Assembly (NCBI RefSeq): GCF_016864015.1
Contig: NZ_CP045067.1
Location: forward strand, 469,001 to 533,000
From: Lacinutrix sp. WUR7
Lineage (GTDB): Bacteria; Bacteroidota; Bacteroidia; Flavobacteriales; Flavobacteriaceae
DNA: 64,000 nt
Direction: 5' to 3'
Shown: positions 25,907-35,718 of the stretch, piece after piece
Position numbering within the stretch: position 1 is the stretch's first letter
Layout: each line of letters starts with the position of its first letter
Notes under the pieces: model-generated
Database searches by the model: none
Told to the model about the DNA's origin: nothing
Seen by the model: the letters and a program-made list of their open reading frames with translations, nothing else
Translations under genes and position numbers: made by a program

Positions 25907-26455
25907 TTGAGTACTCCAATAGAACAACAAATAGTTAACTTACTAAAACAAGGCGACAAAAAAGCCATTACTTTGTTGTACGAGAACTACTCAGATACGT
26001 TATTTGGAGTTATTTCTAAAGTAATCACAGATCCCGACTTAGCGCAAGATGTATTACAGGAAACTTTTATAAAGGTTTGGAAAAAAGCAAAAACCTATGA
26101 TGCTAAAAAAGCAAAACTTTTTACATGGCTATATCGAATTGCATACAATACCGCAATCGATAAAATACGCTCTGTGTCGAATAAACAAAGTAAAGAAATC
26201 CAAATAGAGAATTCCAACGTATATAAATTAACAGGCAATAGCTTAAATCAAGACGTTATTGATATTCAAACACATTTAAAAACAATAGATGTAAAATATC
26301 AAATAGTAATTAATGCGCTCTTTTTTGAGGGTATGACACAACAAGAAGCAAGCGACGAATTAAATATTCCGCTTGGTACAATTAAATCAAGACTAAAAAT
26401 TGGATTACGTGAATTAAAAAAGATTTACGATCCAGAATTGAAAAGCAATGAATGA
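25907..26455 (+). CDS. ECF sigma factor with RskA-type partner
   Basis: A 182-residue sigma-70 family protein: region 2 LLYENYSDTLFGVISKVITDPDLAQDVLQETFIKVWKKAKTYDAKKAKLFTWLYRIAYNTAIDKIRS and region 4 VINALFFEGMTQQEASDELNIPLGTIKSRLKIGLRELKK. The start appears to be TTG at 25907 (ttgagtactcca); no in-frame ATG lies near. Its end overlaps the next gene by eight bases (ATGAATGA), and that gene encodes a membrane anti-sigma factor, so the pair is the typical SigK/RskA module controlling an unknown stress response. Confidence 0.93.
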   Translation: MSTPIEQQIVNLLKQGDKKAITLLYENYSDTLFGVISKVITDPDLAQDVLQETFIKVWKKAKTYDAKKAKLFTWLYRIAYNTAIDKIRSVSNKQSKEIQIENSNVYKLTGNSLNQDVIDIQTHLKTIDVKYQIVINALFFEGMTQQEASDELNIPLGTIKSRLKIGLRELKKIYDPELKSNE

Positions 26456-27239
26456 TAAAGTAATTTCATTTTTAAATTCAGATCTATTAGACAAATATTT
26501 AGTAGGCAATACCACTACAGAAGAAAATGTAAAGGTAGAAGCTTACATTGCTAAATATCCTGAAGTTAAAGAGGCATTCAATACCATGCAACAGCATCTA
26601 GAGATTGTTGCTAAAAGTAATGCCATTGAAGCACCAGAGCATATATTAAACAATATACTTTCGGCGCTTGACGAGAAACCAGTAATTGCACTACAAACGG
26701 TTACCAAACAAAAAACTTGGTATAAATTTAGTATAGCTGCAAGTATAACTGCATTAGTTTTTGCGGGTTCTACATTTATGTTTTACATAAACAATCAAGA
26801 CCTAAAACGTGAAAACCAAGTAATAGCAGATGAAATTTTTGATCTACGTAGCGACATTGATCAAAACAACCTAATGTTAAGTGATATCATGCAACAATTT
26901 AAGCAACTTAATAATCCAGAGACACAAAAATATATAATAAAAGGAAACGCTAGAGCTAAAAATTTAAAAACGGTTGCATATATAAACCCAATAGATAAAA
27001 CCTCTATGATAGATGTGGTTTCTTTACCACAATTACCAGAAGAGCAGTGTTACCAAATTTGGGCAGAAGTACAAGACAAAATGGTAAGTTTAGGTATCTT
27101 AAACGAAACAGACAGCCAACTTATACCTTTACCTTACACAGAAAATGCTTTAGGTTTAAATATTACTATTGAACCAAAAGGAGGTAATGAAAATGCTTCT
27201 GTTGAAAAATCTGTAGCAGAAATTAGCTTAAAAAAGTAA
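26448..27239 (+). CDS. RskA-type transmembrane anti-sigma factor
   Basis: A 263-residue protein. The cytoplasmic N-terminal domain (residues 1-90) starts with SFLNSDLLDKYLVGNTTTEENVKVEAYIAKYPEV, similar to anti-sigma-K domains; one membrane segment covers about 93-113 (FSIAASITALVFAGSTFMFYI); a short coiled coil follows, and the C-terminal domain YINPIDKTSMIDVVSLPQLPEEQCYQIWAEVQDKMVSLGIL is the periplasmic RskA fold. It would hold the upstream sigma factor at the membrane until a signal arrives. It overlaps the sigma gene by eight bases, and a terminator ends the unit. Confidence 0.9.
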   Translation: MNDKVISFLNSDLLDKYLVGNTTTEENVKVEAYIAKYPEVKEAFNTMQQHLEIVAKSNAIEAPEHILNNILSALDEKPVIALQTVTKQKTWYKFSIAASITALVFAGSTFMFYINNQDLKRENQVIADEIFDLRSDIDQNNLMLSDIMQQFKQLNNPETQKYIIKGNARAKNLKTVAYINPIDKTSMIDVVSLPQLPEEQCYQIWAEVQDKMVSLGILNETDSQLIPLPYTENALGLNITIEPKGGNENASVEKSVAEISLKK

Positions 27240-27264
27240 AATACTTTCCACGATACATATTTAG

Positions 27265-27294
27265 AAGCCTCGTTTTAAAAAGCGAGGCTTTTTA
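27265..27294 (+). terminator. Intrinsic terminator after anti-sigma gene
   Basis: AAGCCTCG and CGAGGCTT pair perfectly over a ten-base loop and a T run follows, 25 bases after the stop codon. Confidence 0.8.
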
Positions 27295-27318
27295 GTACAC
27301 CCATTTCCCAAAAAGTAG

Positions 27319-27326
27319 TATCTTTG
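27319..27326 (+). promoter_or_regulatory. Putative -7 promoter element
   Basis: TATCTTTG, an exact TAnnTTTG match, 26 bases before the ATG of the 67-residue protein and immediately after a terminator, a fitting place for a new transcript. Confidence 0.55.
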
Positions 27327-27352
27327 TAGAAATTATTAAGATCAATACACAC

Positions 27353-27556
27353 ATGAAATTACTAGCAATTACATTAGTACTTTTAGGTTTAGCAATCGCT
27401 GGAATAGCTATAAAAATTTGGGCAAAAAAAGACGGAAAATTTGCTGGTACTTGTGCTAGCCAAAACCCAATGTTAAATAAAGAAGGAGAATCTTGCGGCT
27501 TTTGCGGAAAAACTCCTGAGCAATACCAAGACTGTAGCGAACCACAACATTCTTAA
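27353..27556 (+). CDS. Small single-span membrane protein with cysteine motif
   Basis: A 67-residue protein: residues 1-24 are one hydrophobic span, followed by KKDGKFAGTCASQNPMLNKEGESCGFCGKTPEQYQDC. The four cysteines, including C-x2-C in SCGFCG, could bind a metal or form disulfides. Short proteins of this pattern are widespread in Flavobacteriia, but I know no function. It has its own promoter-like element and lies five bases before a glycosyltransferase gene, so they probably share a transcript. Confidence 0.75.
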   Translation: MKLLAITLVLLGLAIAGIAIKIWAKKDGKFAGTCASQNPMLNKEGESCGFCGKTPEQYQDCSEPQHS

Positions 27557-27561
27557 AGTAC

Positions 27562-28674
27562 ATGATTTTACTGAATATTGCCTTCTACGCATTTATAGCC
27601 GTAGTAACTATTCAAGTTATATATTACCTTTTCTTATTTTCAAAGTTTGCTTTTTTACATCCCAAGCATGAAACACAAAAAAACATTGCTGTTTCTATTC
27701 TTATTTGTGCTAAAAATGAAGCCGATAATTTAAAGAAATTCCTTCCGTATATATTAAATCAAGAATATCCAGATTTTGAAGTTGTTTTAATTAACGATAA
27801 CTCTCATGATGACACACTAGAAATCATGGAGGAATTTGCCACAAAGCATAACAACATTAAAATTGTTAATGTACTTCCAACCGAAGCGTTTTTTGGAAAC
27901 AAAAAGTACGCATTAACTCTTGGTATAAAAGCATCCAAAAATGAATACTTACTTTTTACAGATGCAGATTGCAAACCAAATTCTAAATACTGGTTACAAG
28001 AAATGAGCGCACATTTTAACCAAACAAAAAGTATTGTTTTAGGTTATGGTGCTTATGCAAAAATTAAAAACTCCTTTTTAAATAAAATAATCCGATTTGA
28101 AACACTGCTAACCGCTTTACAGTATTTCTCTTATGCCAAATCAGGAATACCATTTATGGGAGTTGGTAGAAATTTAGCGTATAAAAAAGAAGCATTCTTT
28201 AATGCAAATGGTTTTATAAACCACATGCAAGTCCGTTCTGGCGATGATGATTTATTCATTAATCAAGTAGCCACTAATAAAAATACAAGCATTTGTTTTA
28301 CAAAAGAAAGTTTTACTATTTCTAATCCGAAAACAACTTTTAAAGACTGGCTTTTACAAAAAAGAAGACACGTTTCTACCGCAAAACATTATAAAGCAAT
28401 ACACAAAACCTTGCTTGTACTTTTCTATATTTCACAATTTTTATTTTGGACTTTAGCAATTACACTACTTATCACAACATATTCATGGCAAATAGTTTTG
28501 CCTTTATTCCTTTTAAGATTACTTATTTTTTATATAATATTTGGTAAAACCTCCAATAAATTAGACGAAAAAGACCTTATTATTTTTCTTCCTTTTTTAG
28601 AGATTTTTTTAATTGGAATGCAATTAACTATATTTATAACCAATCTTATTGCAAAACCTAAATATTGGAAATAG
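27562..28674 (+). CDS. Membrane-bound family 2 glycosyltransferase
   Basis: A 370-residue enzyme. An N-terminal span (residues 2-24) precedes the GT2 catalytic domain (VSILICAKNEADNLKKFLPYILNQEYPDFEVVLINDNSHDDT; FTDADCKPNSKYWLQEM as DxD region; RSGDDDLFINQVA; QKRRHVSTAKHYK as the QxxRW-like motif). Two or three C-terminal spans occupy about 285-360. This layout fits processive or lipid-linked GT2 enzymes of the inner membrane. Its last ten bases overlap the start of the sigma gene. The product is unknown. Confidence 0.9.
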   Translation: MILLNIAFYAFIAVVTIQVIYYLFLFSKFAFLHPKHETQKNIAVSILICAKNEADNLKKFLPYILNQEYPDFEVVLINDNSHDDTLEIMEEFATKHNNIKIVNVLPTEAFFGNKKYALTLGIKASKNEYLLFTDADCKPNSKYWLQEMSAHFNQTKSIVLGYGAYAKIKNSFLNKIIRFETLLTALQYFSYAKSGIPFMGVGRNLAYKKEAFFNANGFINHMQVRSGDDDLFINQVATNKNTSICFTKESFTISNPKTTFKDWLLQKRRHVSTAKHYKAIHKTLLVLFYISQFLFWTLAITLLITTYSWQIVLPLFLLRLLIFYIIFGKTSNKLDEKDLIIFLPFLEIFLIGMQLTIFITNLIAKPKYWK

Positions 28675-29213
28675 AAGAAGCTATACAAAGAGCAAAAAAA
28701 AACGAACAAAAGGCATTTAATTTTTTACTAAACACCTTTTGGGATGACGTATATGGTTTTCAGTTAAAACGTATTCAAAATGAAAACGATGCCGAAGACG
28801 TTACCATTCAAACCTTTTCTAGAGCTTTTGACAAAATAGAGACGTACAACACCGAATATAAGTTTAAGACTTGGCTGATTACCATTTCTAAAAACATTCA
28901 TATCGATTTATTGCGAAAAGAAAAACGTTCTATTTCTGCAGATATGTCTAAAGACGATGAAAATTCTTTGTTTCAAATTTTAGACGAAACCCCTTCAGCA
29001 GAAGACAAACTTATTACCGAACAAAACTTAGCCAAACTACTTCGGGATATCAAAAAATTAAAACCGCATTATCAAGAGGTGATTAATCTACGCTACTTTC
29101 AAGAGTTAAGTTATAAAGAAATCTCCACCCAATTAAACGAACCTATTAACAACGTTAAGGTAAAACTCTTACGTGCTAAAAAACTTTTAGCAGAAATTAT
29201 TCAGAAAAAATAA
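28665..29213 (+). CDS. ECF sigma factor overlapping glycosyltransferase gene
   Basis: A 182-residue sigma-70 family protein with region 2 (AFNFLLNTFWDDVYGFQLKRIQNENDAEDVTIQTFSRAFDKIETYNTEYKFKTWLITISKNIHIDLLR) and region 4 (LKPHYQEVINLRYFQELSYKEISTQLNEPINNVKVKLLRAKKLL). The start seems to be TTG at 28665, within the end of the glycosyltransferase gene. No anti-sigma gene follows; lipA is next after 100 bases. Many Bacteroidota keep this sigma beside lipA and gap, so it may be a constitutive housekeeping-type ECF factor. Confidence 0.9.
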   Translation: MEIEEAIQRAKKNEQKAFNFLLNTFWDDVYGFQLKRIQNENDAEDVTIQTFSRAFDKIETYNTEYKFKTWLITISKNIHIDLLRKEKRSISADMSKDDENSLFQILDETPSAEDKLITEQNLAKLLRDIKKLKPHYQEVINLRYFQELSYKEISTQLNEPINNVKVKLLRAKKLLAEIIQKK

Positions 29214-29284
29214 CCACACTCCTAGTTGGCTTTAATTTATGGTATCTCACTATTTGATAAAGGCATTTTTAATAGAATACTTTG

Positions 29285-29292
29285 TATCTTTG
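29285..29292 (+). promoter_or_regulatory. Putative lipA promoter -7 element
   Basis: TATCTTTG matches TAnnTTTG, 21 bases before the lipA ATG. No TTTG at the expected -33 spacing is obvious. Confidence 0.45.
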
Positions 29293-29313
29293 TACTTAGA
29301 AATAACAAACTAA

Positions 29314-30192
29314 ATGAATACAGATACTGCTTCAAACATAATTCCGGAACGAGTAGCAAAACCAAAATGGCTTCGTGTAAAGTTACCAACAGGTAAAAAG
29401 TACACCGAACTTCGTGGTTTAGTAGACAAATACAAACTGAATACTATTTGCGCATCAGGAAGCTGTCCGAACATGGGAGAATGCTGGGGAGAAGGTACCG
29501 CAACTTTTATGATTCTTGGTAACGTTTGTACACGTTCTTGTGGTTTTTGTGGTGTAAAAACCGGAAGACCAGAAACGGTAGATTGGGATGAACCTGAAAA
29601 AGTAGCACGCTCTATTAAAATCATGAAAATTAAGCATGCGGTTTTAACTAGCGTAGATCGTGATGACTTAAAAGACATGGGAAGCATTATGTGGAATGAA
29701 ACGGTTAAAGCGGTTCGCAGAATGAATCCGGAAACGACACTAGAAACACTAATTCCAGATTTTCAAGGTGTAGAATTACATATTGACAGAATTATAGATG
29801 TTGCTCCAGAAGTAGTTTCTCATAATATTGAAACCGTAAGACGCTTAACTCGCGAAGTACGTATTCAAGCAAAATACGATCGAAGTTTGGGGGTTTTAAA
29901 ATACTTAAAACAACAAGGACAAAGAAGAACAAAGTCTGGCATCATGTTAGGTCTAGGCGAAATGCGAGAAGAAGTTATAGAAACATTACACGATTTAAGA
30001 GCGAATGATGTAGATGTAGTAACTATTGGCCAATATTTACAACCGAGTAAAAAACACTTACCTGTAAAGCAATTTATTACTCCAGATCAATTTGAAGAAT
30101 ATAGAGAAATTGGTTTAGGTCTTGGTTTTCGTCATGTAGAAAGTAGCGCTTTAGTACGTTCCTCTTACAAAGCTCAAAAACATATTAATTAA
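29314..30192 (+). CDS. lipA: Lipoyl synthase
   Basis: A 292-residue radical SAM enzyme that inserts two sulfurs into protein-bound octanoyl groups to make lipoyl cofactors. Both iron-sulfur clusters are visible: the auxiliary one on C46, C51 and C57 ([12 protein letters not shown]), the radical SAM one on C72, C76 and C79 (CTRSCGFC). The C-terminal RSSYKAQ carries the conserved RSSY serine that ligates the auxiliary cluster. It supplies the glycine cleavage H-protein and the 2-oxoacid dehydrogenases. Its stop overlaps the gap start by one base (TAATG). Confidence 0.97.
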   Translation: MNTDTASNIIPERVAKPKWLRVKLPTGKKYTELRGLVDKYKLNTICASGSCPNMGECWGEGTATFMILGNVCTRSCGFCGVKTGRPETVDWDEPEKVARSIKIMKIKHAVLTSVDRDDLKDMGSIMWNETVKAVRRMNPETTLETLIPDFQGVELHIDRIIDVAPEVVSHNIETVRRLTREVRIQAKYDRSLGVLKYLKQQGQRRTKSGIMLGLGEMREEVIETLHDLRANDVDVVTIGQYLQPSKKHLPVKQFITPDQFEEYREIGLGLGFRHVESSALVRSSYKAQKHIN

Positions 30193-31190
30193 TGATTCAT
30201 GTTGCAATAAATGGATTTGGAAGAATTGGTAGACGCGTTTTTAGACTACTTCAAAACAATCCAAACATACAAGTCGTTGCTATAAATGATTTAGCAGACG
30301 CAAGAACATTAAGCCATCTTTTAAAGTATGATAGTATTCATGGCATTTTTAACGAAGACATTTCTTGTAATGAAAATCACATTATAGTAAACAATAAAAA
30401 TATTCCTTTATTAAATAAGCAAAAGCTAGAAGATATTAATTGGAAACCTTATGATATCGATTTTGTTATTGAAGCAACAGGAAAGTTTAAAACCACAGAA
30501 GCGCTAAACCTGCATATTAAAAACGGTGCAAAACGCGTTATTTTAAGTGTTCCTCCTATAGAAGATGACATAAAAACAGTAGTTTTAGGTGTTAATGAAG
30601 CTATTTTAGATGGCACTGAAAAAATAATATCTAACGCATCTTGTACCACAAACAATGCGGCACCAATGCTTGCTATCATGCAAGAGCTGTGCGGTATTAA
30701 ACAAGCATATATTACCACAGTCCATTCCTACACCACAGATCAAAGTTTACACGATCAACCACATAGAGATCTACGTCGTGCAAGAGCTGCTGGACAGTCC
30801 ATTGTACCAACAACAACTGGAGCAGCAAAGGCACTTACAAAAATATTTCCAGAATTAGCAAATGTAATTGGCGGTTGCGGTATTAGAGTTCCTGTGGCGA
30901 ATGGCTCGCTTACAGACATCACTTTAAATGTGGAGAAAAATGTAACCATCGAGCAGATTAATGATGCATTTAAAAAAGCTTCGCAAAATAAATACAAAGG
31001 CATTTTGGAATATACCGAAGATCCAATTGTATCTATCGATATTGTAGGAAATACACATTCCTGCATATTTGATTCTCAAATGACTTCAACCATTGGAAAC
31101 ATGGTAAAAATTATTGGTTGGTACGATAATGAGACAGGGTATTCTAGTAGAATAATTGATTTAATTAGCAATTTATCGGTAAAAAGTTAA
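30192..31190 (+). CDS. gap: Glyceraldehyde-3-phosphate dehydrogenase, type I
   Basis: A 332-residue enzyme of glycolysis/gluconeogenesis. It shows the NAD site INGFGRIGRRVFR and IND (aspartate 33, favouring NAD), the catalytic cysteine C151 in SNASCTTN, the histidine region TTVHSYTTDQ, and RRARAAGQSIVPTTTGAAKAL. It overlaps lipA by one base, which implies coupled translation. Flavobacteria often have two gap genes, and this divergent one may serve the minor, possibly gluconeogenic role; that is inference. Confidence 0.95.
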   Translation: MIHVAINGFGRIGRRVFRLLQNNPNIQVVAINDLADARTLSHLLKYDSIHGIFNEDISCNENHIIVNNKNIPLLNKQKLEDINWKPYDIDFVIEATGKFKTTEALNLHIKNGAKRVILSVPPIEDDIKTVVLGVNEAILDGTEKIISNASCTTNNAAPMLAIMQELCGIKQAYITTVHSYTTDQSLHDQPHRDLRRARAAGQSIVPTTTGAAKALTKIFPELANVIGGCGIRVPVANGSLTDITLNVEKNVTIEQINDAFKKASQNKYKGILEYTEDPIVSIDIVGNTHSCIFDSQMTSTIGNMVKIIGWYDNETGYSSRIIDLISNLSVKS

Positions 31191-31237
31191 CTTTTGTCGA
31201 ATAAATATTTATATTTGCTTATATCATTGTTAAAAAA

Positions 31238-33469
31238 ATGTTCCGAATCAACTACTATATATGTGCTATTATCATGGTGTTGAGTTGCAGTGTATTTTCT
31301 CAGGAAATCACTACTCAAGAGAGAGACACTATACAACAAAATGTAAATAACCTAATAAGGTTAGCTCAAAAAAACATAGATAATTCTAATTATTTTGAAG
31401 CGCAAAAAGAGCTTGAGAACGCGCTTATTCCTGCTACAACTATTGAAGATAAAAAAAGTATAGGGCTAATATATTCTAAACTTGGAAAAATTAATTACAT
31501 CATTGAAGAACCAGATGAAGCGATAAAGCAACTAACAAAAGCAGTTGCCACACAACGCCTTTTTAATGATAAAATTAACCTTGCAGAATCTTACAAAACC
31601 TTTGGTAACGTTTATGTTGCAAAAAAGGAATACAACATCGCATTAGACTATTATAAATCGTCAAAAAACCTTTTTGAACAAGAAGGTCTAGATGATTTTG
31701 TTGCCGAAGTTGACCTTAAAAAGGGACAGACTTTCTTAGCACTAGAAGACTACAACAAAGCCAAATTACTTTTTGAAAACGCTATCGATTTAGCTAACAG
31801 ATATAATTTAAAAAAAATACATAGTAGTGCTCAAATAAACCTAGGAGTTGTTTACGCTAAACTTGGCAATATTGATAAAGCTATTGAAATCACCAACGAA
31901 GGTGTAAATGAAGCCATTAATAATGATTTCCATAATATTATAAGTGAAGGCTATTTAGTTTTAAGTGACTTAAACCAAGAAACTAAAAACTACAAACTTG
32001 CTAATTCGTATTTAAGGAAACACATTAAATTATCAGATTCTCTTTTAAATATAAAAAGACAAAATTTGAATCCAGAAAGAAGGTTTGAATATTTATTAAA
32101 AAACCAAACAGAGTATCAAAAAAAGCAAGCTGCAGACCTTGAAGAACTTAAAGATTCAAAAAACCTTAGTAAACTAACGGCTATTCTAAGTGTTGCATTA
32201 ATTACTATTTTATCGTTATTAACTTTATCGTTATATAAAAACAACAGAATAAGGTTAAAAACAAACAATATGTTGCACAAAAAGAACGGCGAACTTATTC
32301 TAGCTAAAGAAAAAGCAGAATTAGCTTCAAAAACAAAAGCCAACTTTTTATCTACGGTAACACATGAATTAAGAACACCTTTATATGCAGTAACCGGATT
32401 AAGTAATATGCTTTTAGACGAAAATCCGAAACCAGAACAAGTACAGCATTTAAAGTCTTTAAAATTCTCTGGAGATTACCTATTAACTTTTATTAATGAT
32501 ATTCTTCAAATAAATAAAATTGAAGCGAATAAAGTGGAAGTAGAGCCAGAAGTATTCAATTTAAAAAAGAAAGTAGCTAATGTTATTGCTGCGTTAAATA
32601 ATTCTGCAATAGATAATGGCATAAAACTCCATTTTGAATACGACAAAGACTTACCAGAAAACTACAATGCAGATCAACTAAAGATTTCTCAAATACTAAT
32701 TAATCTCATTGGAAACTCTATAAAATTCACAAAGGATGGCGACATCTGGGTTAGAGTATATAAGCTTAACCAAACAGGTAGAACCTACTCTATTAGATTT
32801 GAAATAGAAGATAACGGAATTGGTATTAGCAAAGAAAAGCAAGAACACATGTTTGAAAGCTTCTCACAAGGCTCTATTCAAATTAATAGAAAATACGGAG
32901 GTACTGGTTTAGGTTTATCTATTGTAAAAGGGTTAATAGATATCTTAAAGGGGAAAATTTATCTTAAAAGTGAATTAGGTAAAGGTTCTAACTTTATTTT
33001 TGAAATCCCATTAAACTATACAGATCAAGTAATTGAAGAAGAAACTAAAAAGAATTATTTTAAAAACATAAGCGAAATAGAATTGAGTACAATAAAAATC
33101 TTAGTAGTCGAAGACAACAAAATCAACCAAATGATTACCAAAAAGATTCTTAACAAAATGAATCTTAATTGTGACATTGTTGATAACGGAGAAGATGCTG
33201 TAGAGCAAGTTAGAAACACAAATTACGATGTTGTTTTAATGGATATACACATGCCTGGAATTAGCGGACTAGAAGCAACCAAGATAATTAGAGGCTTCAA
33301 AAAAGACCTTACCATATTTGCTTTAACAGCGGTAACTTTGGAAGACAAAATGCATGAATTTGACGAAGCAGGATTTGATGATATCATATCTAAGCCATTT
33401 AAGCAAGAAGACTTTGAAAAGAAACTATACCAAGCTTTAATCAAGGAAGAAGTTGCAATAGTTAAGTAG
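31238..33469 (+). CDS. Hybrid sensor histidine kinase/response regulator with TPR sensor domain
   Basis: A 743-residue protein: signal peptide (1-20), a periplasmic TPR domain from about 35 to 280 (repeats such as GLIYSKLGKINYIIEEPDEAIKQL), one membrane span at about 311-331, and a coiled linker. HisKA follows, with H376 in THELRTPLYAVTG, then HATPase_c with N box NLIGNSIKFT, G1 EDNGIGI and G2 GGTGLGLSIV. A C-terminal receiver domain begins ILVVEDNKINQM, with the phosphoacceptor D669 in VVLMDIHMPG. The output is probably protein interaction or phosphotransfer, since no DNA-binding domain is present. It overlaps the convergent lpxK by eight bases. Confidence 0.95.
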   Translation: MFRINYYICAIIMVLSCSVFSQEITTQERDTIQQNVNNLIRLAQKNIDNSNYFEAQKELENALIPATTIEDKKSIGLIYSKLGKINYIIEEPDEAIKQLTKAVATQRLFNDKINLAESYKTFGNVYVAKKEYNIALDYYKSSKNLFEQEGLDDFVAEVDLKKGQTFLALEDYNKAKLLFENAIDLANRYNLKKIHSSAQINLGVVYAKLGNIDKAIEITNEGVNEAINNDFHNIISEGYLVLSDLNQETKNYKLANSYLRKHIKLSDSLLNIKRQNLNPERRFEYLLKNQTEYQKKQAADLEELKDSKNLSKLTAILSVALITILSLLTLSLYKNNRIRLKTNNMLHKKNGELILAKEKAELASKTKANFLSTVTHELRTPLYAVTGLSNMLLDENPKPEQVQHLKSLKFSGDYLLTFINDILQINKIEANKVEVEPEVFNLKKKVANVIAALNNSAIDNGIKLHFEYDKDLPENYNADQLKISQILINLIGNSIKFTKDGDIWVRVYKLNQTGRTYSIRFEIEDNGIGISKEKQEHMFESFSQGSIQINRKYGGTGLGLSIVKGLIDILKGKIYLKSELGKGSNFIFEIPLNYTDQVIEEETKKNYFKNISEIELSTIKILVVEDNKINQMITKKILNKMNLNCDIVDNGEDAVEQVRNTNYDVVLMDIHMPGISGLEATKIIRGFKKDLTIFALTAVTLEDKMHEFDEAGFDDIISKPFKQEDFEKKLYQALIKEEVAIVK

Positions 33470-34466
33470 TAACAAACTCTAAAACTTTAGCATTAAAAGC
33501 TTCAGCTCTATCTATATTTACAGTAATAGGTAGATAAAATACTTTATCTTTTAAAGCATCAAACTGTAACAACCTTACATAATCTTTTTCCGTAGTAATA
33601 ATAAGCGACTTACTTTTAAACAGTTCTATATCTTGCGCTGTAAAGTCATGATGATCTTTAAAATTTAAATGATCAAATTGCAAACCTTCCGTTTTTAAAT
33701 GATTCACCAAAGGCGTTGCATTTGCAATTCCGGTGACCAAAGTAAAATCATGTAACGTTTTTAATCCCAGTTTCTTTTCTTCAGAAAAAACACTATCTGC
33801 ATAACGAATAGCACTAAAAAAAACACTTTGATTTGCTTTCGGATTAATACTTCTTATAATTTCATCTTTTTCTATAGCACTTAAGTTATCAGGACATTTA
33901 GTTACTACAATACAATTTGCTCGCTTCGCTCCTGCCCTTGGCTCTCGTAAATTTCCCGTTGGTAAAACCCAATCCTTCGTATATAAATTACTATAGGTAG
34001 TTAATAAAACATAAAAACCAGCTTTTACTTTTCTATGTTGGTAGGCATCGTCTAATAAAATAACTTCTGGAGCAGTTTCTTGTTGCATTAAATTTTTAAT
34101 TCCGTTTTGTCTATCTGCATCCACGGCAACTTGAATGTCTTTTTTAAATTTTCTATAAAATTGAAAAGGCTCATCCCCCAATAATTTTGCATTGGCATTA
34201 TTATCTGCCAAATAAAAACCTTCACTACTTCGTTTATACCCTCGACTTAAAGTAGCCACTTGTTTTTTATCTTTCAGTAAAGCTATTAAATACTCAATCA
34301 TTGGTGTTTTACCAGTGCCACCAACACTTAAATTACCAACAGCTAATACCGGAAAATCGTACGATTGAGATTTAAAAATACCATTATCATAAAACACGTT
34401 ACGCAACCAAGTTACTAGATAGTAAATTGGTACAACAGGAAATAAAAAGTATCGCAATAATTTCAT
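33462..34466 (-). CDS. lpxK: Tetraacyldisaccharide 4'-kinase
   Basis: A 334-residue inner-membrane-associated kinase that phosphorylates lipid A disaccharide. The P-loop is VGNLSVGGTGKTPM at residues 43-55, an N-terminal hydrophobic helix (FLFPVVPIYYLVTWL) anchors it, and LLDDAYQHRKV and GNLREPRAGAKRANCIVVTKCP are characteristic. Length is normal. It converges with the histidine kinase gene with an 8-bp overlap; no other lipid A genes are near. Confidence 0.95.
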   Translation of the reverse strand: MKLLRYFLFPVVPIYYLVTWLRNVFYDNGIFKSQSYDFPVLAVGNLSVGGTGKTPMIEYLIALLKDKKQVATLSRGYKRSSEGFYLADNNANAKLLGDEPFQFYRKFKKDIQVAVDADRQNGIKNLMQQETAPEVILLDDAYQHRKVKAGFYVLLTTYSNLYTKDWVLPTGNLREPRAGAKRANCIVVTKCPDNLSAIEKDEIIRSINPKANQSVFFSAIRYADSVFSEEKKLGLKTLHDFTLVTGIANATPLVNHLKTEGLQFDHLNFKDHHDFTAQDIELFKSKSLIITTEKDYVRLLQFDALKDKVFYLPITVNIDRAEAFNAKVLEFVTT

Positions 34467-34620
34467 ATAAAATAAACCACAAAGGCTTGACCATTTTTTA
34501 AAAATCGAAGATAATAATTATTTAAACCACATAGAGATTACAAGGAATATTTTAAAATAATAAATGCCAGCACATGCAAGTAAATATTTTATATTTGTTA
34601 CAAATCCAATACTAAAAAAC

Positions 34621-35715
34621 ATGATTATTCAAGATGTCATAAATTACCTTGAAGAATTTTCGCCTTTAGCATATGCCGAAGATTTTGATAACGTTGGTTT
34701 ACTTGTAGGAGACAAAAATACCAAACTCACTGGAGTTCTAGTAACACTAGACACTTTAGAAGAAGTAGTAGATGAAGCAATTAAAGAAAATTGTAATCTT
34801 ATTGTAAGTTTTCATCCTATTATTTTTAAAGGTTTAAAAAAAATCACAGGAAAAACCTATGTAGAACGGGTAGTTATTAAAGCCATAAAACATGACATTG
34901 CTATTTATTCTATGCATACCGCATTAGATAATGCATGGCAAGGTGTGAATAGTATGATTTGCGACCAATTACAACTTAATAATAGAAGCATTTTAATACC
35001 GCAAACCCAAAGCATTAAAAAACTAACTACTTTTGTTCCTAATGAACAAGCTGAAAAAGTACGCAAAGCGTTATTTAAGGCAGGAGCAGGAAATATAGGC
35101 AACTATAGTAATTGTAGTTTTAATACCAAAGGAGTTGGCACGTATAAAGCCAATGAAAATGCAAATCCTACATTGGGTAAAATAGGAGAAACACATCAAG
35201 AAGCAGAAACCCAAATTTCTGTAACTTTTGCAAAACACTCAAAATCCACCATTTTACAGGCCCTTTTTAAAACACATCCTTACGAAGAAGTAGCCTATGA
35301 AATAGTCACTTTAGAAAACAATAATCAACATATAGGAATGGGAATGCTTGGCGAACTAGAAAACGCTATGACAGAAGCCGATTTTTTAAAGTATTTAAAA
35401 ACGAAAATGCAAGCTAGCTGTATTAGACACTCCAATTTACGCAACAAACCAATAAAAAAAGTAGCTGTTTTAGGTGGCTCTGGTAGTTTCGCAATTTCTG
35501 CTGCAAAAGCCTCAGGAGCAGATGTATTAGTGACTTCCGACTTAAAATATCACGACTTCTTTTCTGCCGAAAATAGCATTGTTTTAGCAGATATTGGCCA
35601 TTATGAGAGCGAACAGTACACAAAAAACGGTTTAGTAGCGCATCTTACAAAAAAAATTACTAATTTTGCAGTCGTTTTATCAAAGACAAACACCAATCCT
35701 GTTCAATATTTTTAA
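34621..35715 (+). CDS. Nif3-like dinuclear metal-centre protein
   Basis: A 364-residue NIF3/DUF34 family protein. I use the ATG at 34621 (MIIQDVINYLEEFSPLAYAEDFDNVGLLVGD), the family start, rather than an upstream ATG at 34564. The metal-binding residues lie in VSFHPIIFKGLKKI, YSMHTALDNAWQGVN and the C-terminal ADIGHYESE. A central PII-like insertion (PNEQAEKVRKALFKAGAGNIGNYSNCSF) is the long-form feature. It forms toroidal hexamers in studied relatives; the biochemical function is debated. It lies three bases before the next gene, a pairing conserved in Bacteroidota. Confidence 0.93.
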   Translation: MIIQDVINYLEEFSPLAYAEDFDNVGLLVGDKNTKLTGVLVTLDTLEEVVDEAIKENCNLIVSFHPIIFKGLKKITGKTYVERVVIKAIKHDIAIYSMHTALDNAWQGVNSMICDQLQLNNRSILIPQTQSIKKLTTFVPNEQAEKVRKALFKAGAGNIGNYSNCSFNTKGVGTYKANENANPTLGKIGETHQEAETQISVTFAKHSKSTILQALFKTHPYEEVAYEIVTLENNNQHIGMGMLGELENAMTEADFLKYLKTKMQASCIRHSNLRNKPIKKVAVLGGSGSFAISAAKASGADVLVTSDLKYHDFFSAENSIVLADIGHYESEQYTKNGLVAHLTKKITNFAVVLSKTNTNPVQYF

Positions 35716-35718
35716 AGT

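Noticed and set aside
34564-34620. N-terminal extension of the Nif3-like protein
   Set aside because: Family alignment from memory starts at MIIQDVINYLE; the extra 19 codons are hydrophobic and unconserved-looking.
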